Below, in pieces: positions 58,281 to 64,000 of a stretch of DNA of 64,000 nt. The notes beneath the pieces were generated by a model that saw only the letters and a program-made list of their open reading frames with translations, was not told the DNA's origin and did not search any database. The position numbers and the translations under genes are program-made. Source of the stretch: Lateolabrax maculatus (Eukaryota > Chordata > Actinopteri > Acropomatiformes > Lateolabracidae); the NCBI GenBank assembly GCA_031216445.1, contig CM062213.1, positions 13,951,501-14,015,500 of the forward strand, written 5' to 3'. Each line of letters opens with the position of its first letter. Positions within the stretch are counted from its first letter, which is position 1.

Positions 58281-58319
58281 ATCTCTTGCTCTCACTCTCT
58301 CGCCGCTGCCTCACTCATT

Positions 58320-58478
58320 CCCTGAGCAGCACACTGAACTGGATAACGTCTCCTTCAGCCCGCAGCACAGACTCATTTCTCTACACACCAGCTCTGAGTG
58401 GATGCTCAGCAGGGGTGTTTGAGATATTAGCCCGCTGTGAGGGAACGGCTTAGGGACTCATACCATCCACATACAAAG
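58320..58478 (+). other. Putative non-coding first exon of the neprilysin-family gene
   Basis: A strong donor (ATACAAAG|GTAAGCC) ends this segment at 58478, and the first coding exon has an acceptor placed 20 bp before its ATG, so an upstream 5' UTR exon is required. This is the best candidate on the plus strand, lying just after a CT-rich tract with promoter-like composition. It holds a short upstream ORF (ATG at 58402, stop TGA at 58420-58422, six codons). The 5' edge is not readable from sequence; 58320 is a bound. Confidence 0.4.
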
Positions 58479-59317
58479 GTAAGCCTCTGGATCCTTTATA
58501 TTAGATAATGTTTGTTGTCAAATACCAAAGTGAAGGTGGTTGGTTAAAGTTAGCCACCTGAAACTGCAGCCTTTAGGTATCGCTCAGTCCCAGGACGGAT
58601 TTGTAAAAGTGCATGCCCTATAAAAAGACATGTTCTAAGATTTTGGGCTGTGTGGACATTTTTACACGTGGAAAATGAAAGCTGCTGTTGTTATTGTAGA
58701 CTTTAGGATATATTTTCAGTAGCTAAGTGAAAAACACTGAACTAGAAAGAAAGTGTGCAGATTGTTGGCAGCCTGACCTGTGAGTTAATCCTTATTTTGT
58801 TTGGACCACTAAGTTTAGAGAAAAACAGTACCAGTCACTGAACAGAGTTGCATGTAATCTTAATGTGCTTAAAACAAGGAGACCATAAAACATTGAGTAC
58901 AGATTAGTTTCACTTTCAGAGAAAGGATTTTATTTTTGACATATTGAACCGCTGACCTGTTAGATTATACCATATCACGGGTATGTTAACACTTTATATT
59001 ATGCATCATTATATATGCTTCCTTACTTACTTGTCTTGTTCATGTCAAAGGTGCAGGGGACACATGAAGTTCATTTCCTAATACTTAATTCTTAAAATTT
59101 ATAAACCAAAACCATTTTGATTGATTTCCCTGGAGTACACACACACACACAAAAAAACACGTTTGAGAATAAAATAAAATAAATAAAAACCGAGGTATCT
59201 GTTTTTTGCAAATTAACCCTTCAAAATTGTTATTTAAGGATCACTCACTCAGCCACTCTGCTCGAGCTGAACTCAGCGTACTGAATCAGTGTCACTGACC
59301 GGATCAGTTGCTTCTGA

Positions 59318-60262
59318 GTGACATCCTGTTTGTTATATAAATCTGTCCTTGGGCTGGTTCCTACTCACCTCTTCTTTGACCAGAATCTACACTTCACACA
59401 TAAACAAGCTTGTGCAAACCTGCTTTTTCCAACTCTGGAAAATCACAAAAATCAAATCAATCTTACCAAGCAAAGATTTAGAATTATTACTATTCATACC
59501 CTAATTTTTTCATACTTAGGTTATTGCAATTCTCTTTTCACCTGTTTTAGCCAAACAGCCCTGTTCCACCTGCAACTTGCAAAATGCTGCGGCCAGGCTG
59601 CTAACCAAAACCAATCGTAGATCCCACATCGCACCAATCCTCGCTTTCCTTCATTGGCTACCCGTAAAGTATAGAATTCAAGATACTGTTCATAATATAC
59701 AAGGCCCTACATGGTCTTGCCCCATCATACTTTTTCAAATTTCTACATCCCTATTTCACCTCTAGGTCTCTCAGATCATCCGACCAAGGTTTCTTAATTA
59801 TACCCCGCTCCCTTCTCAAATCCAAGGATGATTAGATTTTGCCGTTAGGGCCCAGTCTCTCTGGAACGGTCTCCCCATCTCTGTATTATCAAATAAATCT
59901 GAAAATGGCTTAAAAAAACGTATACAAAATACCCATTTCTACCGACTTGCCTTCTCTGTACAGTAATTTATATTATTTTTCGCCTCCACCTCACTGTCAG
60001 ATCAGTTAAGTCAATACCACACTTCAAACTCTCTCAAAAACCCACCTTGATGCTCTCCTATTCCTATTGTTTTTTTTTGTCTTTCAATTCTGTTTAGTTA
60101 TTCATAATGCTTTTATTGTTAAATGTCTGTTTCTGTTTCATGAATTGTATTCTTACTTGCTATTTTCATACCACGTACAGTTATGCATTCTATTATAAAC
60201 TGTGAAGCACTTTGTAACTGCGGTTTTAAAAAGTGCTTTACAAATAAAAGTTTACTTACTCG
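59318..60262 (+). mobile_element. Decayed 3' end of an L2/CR1-like non-LTR retrotransposon
   Basis: Three-frame remnants of the conserved C-terminal part after the reverse transcriptase: YLGYCNSLFTCFSQTALFHL in one frame, MQNAAARLLTKTNRRSHIAP and ILAFLHWLPVKYRIQ in the next, then SRSLRSSDQGFLIIPRS-like and PSLSGTVSPS-like pieces in others. At least two frameshifts and stops, so inactive. The 3' UTR ends in TTTAAAAAGTGCTTTACAAAT then AAAAGTTTACTTACT, the hairpin-plus-short-tandem tail typical of L2-type fish LINEs. Lies in sense orientation in intron 1 of the neprilysin-family gene. Confidence 0.8.
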
Positions 60263-61084
60263 CCTGTGTAAATACAGTACATGTGTAGAAATCAAAATCT
60301 ATATAGCCTGCTCCCTCAGTTATAACAGAGTTGGGCAAAAAAGTTTTTAAATATGCTGCCCTGGAACAATGCACAGAAGGAATAATCAGAATCATACCTT
60401 TTTATGCATCTTAACTGGATATTGTTTTTATTGTTTTGCAGCATGTGACAGTTGTCTTATCTTCTTATGTTGTTTGAATTGATTGTTGGAACAGTGTTTT
60501 AATGCCACCCTTTTGGCCAGACATCTAGCTGGCTGCACAGGCCTGCGCAACACTGTGGTGCATGAGCATAAAACTGGAGAATGTTGTGTAGAGCAGAAAC
60601 TGTAGGAAGAGAAGCAGATTTTCTCTGTCACTGCAGCTTCCTATTTTGTTGCAGGCTTAGTTGATAAAAATGCAAATTCACCCTGTTACCCACAGCAATG
60701 AGAAGCAGTGAGATGTTCCTTTTTTGTTCCTGGGTTTTGTCTCTCAGGCTACACAGACCATCTGGTTGGTTGATCTCTGCAGGACAATCTGCAAACACTA
60801 CTCAGGACGGGAAAAAGTACCACACCCACCAATATTTTCTTAAGGGAAAAAATATACATACATATTTTGACTTATAGCAATGTGTAATATTTATTTATTT
60901 ATTTTTTTCAGAAATCCAAGAGGAAACAAATTCAATCTCACACGTAATTTGTTCAAATTAATTTTAACACAACCCATGTAACATAATCCCAAACTACTGT
61001 GTAGAATCGACTTGTTCATTTGTATTGTCTCTGCTGTTTCACTGGAGTGACCAGTGTGTTATTATAATACAATTAGTTATATAA

Positions 61085-61165
61085 GTTAATAATAATAATA
61101 GTAATAATATTACACTTTATTTATATAGCATGTTGTAAAACAAGGTTGCAAAGTGTTTTACAAAA
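61085..61165 (-). repeat. Short LINE/SINE tail-like repeat with (AAT)n
   Basis: An (AAT)n tract followed by TTACACTTTATTTATATAGC, then TTGCAAAGTGTTTTACAAAAAC. On the minus strand this is a 'TTTACAAAATGC...ATATAAATAAAGTGTAA(TATT)n' tail, the same general design as the 3' end of the LINE at 60.2 kb. Probably a short 5'-truncated insertion. Confidence 0.5.
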
Positions 61166-62641
61166 ACACTACATGTAAATAGTCAGGTAAAAGAACAATT
61201 TACAATACAAAAAATTACAACATAAAATAACTAAACATAGAGCATCATGAGGTAAGAAGGCAGTTAAGGACAGTGCTGATGAAACACAGATTGACTTTTG
61301 GTAACTAAAACTATTTCTCTGCAAAACATGATATTCAGCAGGGTTAGTGCATTGATAATACAAAAATGAATAGCATCATTTGTTTAATTTGTTAGACTGC
61401 CATTATTATATAAGGCATGGAGACTATAATATTAAGATATTATGTATTAACCTTATTGTCCAATTTTGTCATTTTGGACTTAATATGCATGGGTTTTTTG
61501 TGGTTGTTAATAAATACATTAGAAATGCATGTTACGATAGATATTCAACAAAACTGTTAAATTCTAAACTCCTGTCCTGAAAACAAGGAGAAATTAGACA
61601 GAAATGCAGCTGAGGATGTTTAAAGGTGTAAATAACTCAATAGACTGCACATTATTGCCATAAAGCGAGGCCTGTATTTAATGCAGTATATAACAAGATT
61701 TTGCCTCAGAGACAGTTGGTGTGTAGTCTGATGCTGAGGATGTCAGTGAAGCACTAACAAGCCCCTGCCTGCTCTTCATCACTGTAGTGCCAGATATGTG
61801 CCCATGAGTATTCATCAGGAAGGGCTAATGGGGCACAGCAGTGTGAACCTCTGATTTACAGCCCATCCTCTGTCAGGCCTAATGATAGGGCAATGGGGCT
61901 GGTTATGGTAGAAACAGGTGCTGCAGAGTGAATAGATGCAAAGCAATGCTGCTGAATGCCATGGGTGATTGTCGTTTTGTCCCCTGCACAAATGCTCATT
62001 TGCAATATTGTGTTCACACATACATAATTATTTTGCATAGAAATTAGCTCTCTAGAAGTAGGCTTATGGCTTGAGGCCTGGTGTGTGTGGGGGTGGGTGT
62101 CTGTGTGTATGCGGGTGGGTGGGGTTTAAGTTGGGGGGCAGATATTTCAAAAAACAATAGTAAGAGAAAGTAAGTTTAATGGTTAATGTACTGCTCCCCA
62201 AATTGTTTCCAGAATAAATGTCACATTCAATATACAGAACCACCTTCTATCCTGGACTATATTAACAACAGATGGAGCTCGATGATAAAGGGAGTAATAA
62301 TGTCCTAAATGAACTCATACACTGAACAGAATGTATTGAATATGGTCAGGTTATTAGAACAGGAGGTCCAAGCCCTGGGAACCCTCATTAATATAGTAAG
62401 TTAATGAGTTCAGCAACCAAGACATCATGTGGCATTAAGTCTGGGCCATATGGACAAAACTAAATATTAGTAGAACTGGGAAACCTTTTTCTTGCATCAG
62501 TATAGACTTCTGACATCTGTTTCCTGTCGAGTAGTCTTGCAGCACTGCTTGAATAATGTTAAAACCAGTGAGTGATTTAAGACATTCTATATATTGTTAA
62601 TTTAGATAGCAAAATTGTGTAATAATATACAATATATGAAG

Positions 62642-62671
62642 ACAGATACCAAATGACCATTTGGTATCTGT
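62642..62671. repeat. Perfect 14-bp inverted repeat with 2-bp loop
   Basis: ACAGATACCAAATG, AC, CATTTGGTATCTGT. Followed by TA-rich sequence including a (TA)n run at about 62697-62719. Confidence 0.95.
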
Positions 62672-62864
62672 TATATATATATCTGTTATATCCAATTATA
62701 TATATATATATATATATATTAAATTGATGTTGGCCTACGGCACGGTTCTCAACACACTCAGTGAGATAATGCACTAGACTCATGTACATTTAACATCAAA
62801 CTCCAGGATCAGAGGTACTGTACATTTCCAGCCCTCATCACACAAAGATGTGTGCCTTGTGTCT

Positions 62865-63185
62865 GTTGTTCCCAACCATTTTGGCTTGTGACCCATTAAA
62901 ATAAAGCAATATCTTCAGATGACCTCTTGTCACAGGCTTTGATCAAAGTGTTACCATTTTATCTTTCTCAGATAGTCTCATTTAAAGGATTTTGAGTGGG
63001 CCGAAGAGCTTTAAGTATCCAATATTTCACATGATGAGGGCAAACAGTTGTGTAGTTAGTAATACCATTTTGCATCATGTAAATATTATGTTAATTTCTT
63101 GTCCATATCCCCTTATATCTTAATAATCTTGTGACCCTTCAAAATTATCTCTGGACCCCTGTTTATGGGCCGCGAACCCTCAGGA
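62865..63185. repeat. Dispersed 'CCAACCATTTTGGCTTGTGACCC' fish repeat
   Basis: Starts TTCCCAACCATTTTGGCTTG then TGACCCATTAAAATAAAGCA, and ends near ATCTTGTGACCCTTCAAAAT, TCTGGACCCCTGTTTATGGG. Same family as the outer element at 672-1072. Lies 450 bp before the first coding exon of the neprilysin-family gene. Confidence 0.55.
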
Positions 63186-63640
63186 CGAAGACAAACCAAG
63201 CATTGTGTTCCTAAAGGCACATTTCAGCATTGATGATAAAAATAAAAATAAATCTGAGGCATTGCAGGCTCACTAGCTACTTAGTTGTTATCAAAACTAT
63301 CATATTTTTTTTTCAATATTACAAAATTTAACAATCTCAAAAACTGGTAATGACAATTGAACCCTGGCTGGAACATTTCACATTACTTAAAAAAAAATGA
63401 ACACGTAGAGTGACAAACTGTTTTCATGCAACGAGACCAACAGTTTCACAACTCTTGTCAGTGAAGTTGTTGTAGGTGTTCAGCAGTTGAAGCTCACTCA
63501 CTGCAGGTCAGCTGGCACAGTTTACCGATGGATCACTGCACAGCCCACACACACATAAACACACACACTGGTAGCTCTCTGCCTGGACCATCCCACACTC
63601 CAATTGTGTCTTTCCCACAGAGCCGGCAGTCAGGAGGAAT

Positions 63641-63797
63641 ATGGGCAAATCCGAAAGCCAAATGGATATCATGGAGAAATCAAGTAAACCTGGAAAGCGA
63701 CGTTGGACTGTTGCAGAAATTGGTCTGTCTGTGCTGCTGCTGTTGGTCAGCTGTGCCTTGGCTGGGCTGGTAGTCCTCTACACATCGGTTGTGAAAG
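63641..63797 (+). CDS. mmel1: Neprilysin-family membrane metallopeptidase (M13), first coding exon; gene continues beyond window
   Basis: 52 codons plus one base. Acceptor TCTTTCCCACAG|AGCCGG at 63620/63621, ATG at 63641 with A at -3 and G at +4, donor GTGAAAG|GTAATG (phase 1). The opening MGKSESQMDI is the hallmark N terminus of neprilysin (MME) and its paralogue MMEL1. It is followed by a Lys/Arg-rich cytoplasmic stub (SSKPGKRRW) and a signal-anchor helix at about residues 28-47. These enzymes are type II ectopeptidases that cut small peptides; the zinc-binding HExxH domain lies outside the window. The residues fit MME slightly better at the very start, but synteny (MMEL1 on human 1p36, MME on 3q) favours mmel1. 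Family call is firm; the paralogue is inferred. Confidence 0.7.
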
Positions 63798-64000
63798 GTA
63801 ATGGCTCTGTCAGGCTCACTGTGGAAAGATCCAGATATTAAAGATGGCAGCAGTAATGACAAGTGTCTCCCTACTCTATTTTTGTGTGACTGCAAGCTGG
63901 CATTGACCCTAGCAATGCTCTCAGATGTGACCATGCTATGCAATATTGATGCACATACGTCATCAGTTAACCTTTCAGAGATTTTTAAAGGTTAATGTTA
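63798..64000 (+). other. mmel1: Start of intron 2 of the neprilysin-family gene
   Basis: Begins GTAATGG after the phase 1 codon; continues beyond the window edge. No further exon visible. Confidence 0.7.

Larger units (their letters stand above)
58479..63620 (+). other. mmel1: Intron 1 of the neprilysin-family gene
   Basis: About 5.1 kb, if the non-coding exon is right. Contains the LINE remnant, the short tail repeat, the 14-bp palindrome and the dispersed repeat at 62.9 kb. No exon candidates. Confidence 0.5.

Noticed and set aside
59318..59765. Two plus-strand frames as a possible host gene
   Set aside because: Both are pieces of a LINE C terminus separated by frameshifts.
1..64000. CRISPR array, operons, tRNA or rRNA genes
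   Set aside because: No regularly spaced repeats with unique spacers, no prokaryotic gene organisation, and no cloverleaf or rRNA stretch that I could recognise by eye.

Overview
The window is nuclear DNA from a vertebrate, most likely a percomorph (spiny-rayed) teleost. The genes are split by GT-AG introns, the proteins match vertebrate families, and the introns carry fish-type dispersed repeats, MITE-like palindromes and a decayed LINE. There are no bacterial features (operons, ribosome binding sites, CRISPR arrays).

Four protein-coding genes can be built from splice sites. (1) trim62, minus strand, coding exons 31603 to 4256: five exons, 475 codons, RING, B-box 2, coiled coil and PRY-SPRY. 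Its intron 1 (12277-31195) takes up nearly a third of the window. (2) tnfrsf1b (TNF receptor 2), minus strand, 40431 to 34027: nine exons, 502 codons, signal peptide, cysteine-rich domains, Ser/Thr/Pro-rich stalk, one membrane helix and a cytoplasmic tail. (3) miip (migration and invasion inhibitory protein), minus strand, 48078 to 43633: nine exons, 411 codons. (4) The 5' end of a neprilysin-family (M13) membrane metallopeptidase, plus strand: a probable non-coding first exon ending at 58478 and a first coding exon at 63641-63797. The gene runs off the right edge. mmel1 is preferred over mme because the other three genes match human chromosome 1p35-p36, where MMEL1 lies. All three complete models keep an open frame with consistent intron phase at every junction.

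Between and inside the genes lie: a processed, 3'-truncated eif4a copy in sense orientation in tnfrsf1b intron 2; an imperfect palindromic MITE about 100 bp from a trim62 splice donor; a second MITE at 49.76-49.89 kb; a nested pair of dispersed repeats at 0.67-1.07 kb with relatives at 13.2 and 62.9 kb; two same-strand copies of an 'AGAATCAGAATCAG'-type tail repeat at 27.7 and 29.2 kb; a frame-shifted L2/CR1-like LINE 3' end at 59.3-60.3 kb; and several microsatellites. The roughly 10 kb between miip and the metallopeptidase gene has no recognisable gene, but holds complex, non-repetitive blocks that could be regulatory.

Functionally the genes are a chromosomal neighbourhood, not a pathway. 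The only direct link is that tnfrsf1b and trim62 both belong to immune and ubiquitin signalling. I found no clearly new biological system. The most unusual items are the eif4a retrocopy inside tnfrsf1b, the altered TRAF2-motif arrangement in the TNFR2 tail, and the short tandem repeat in the first coding exon of miip.
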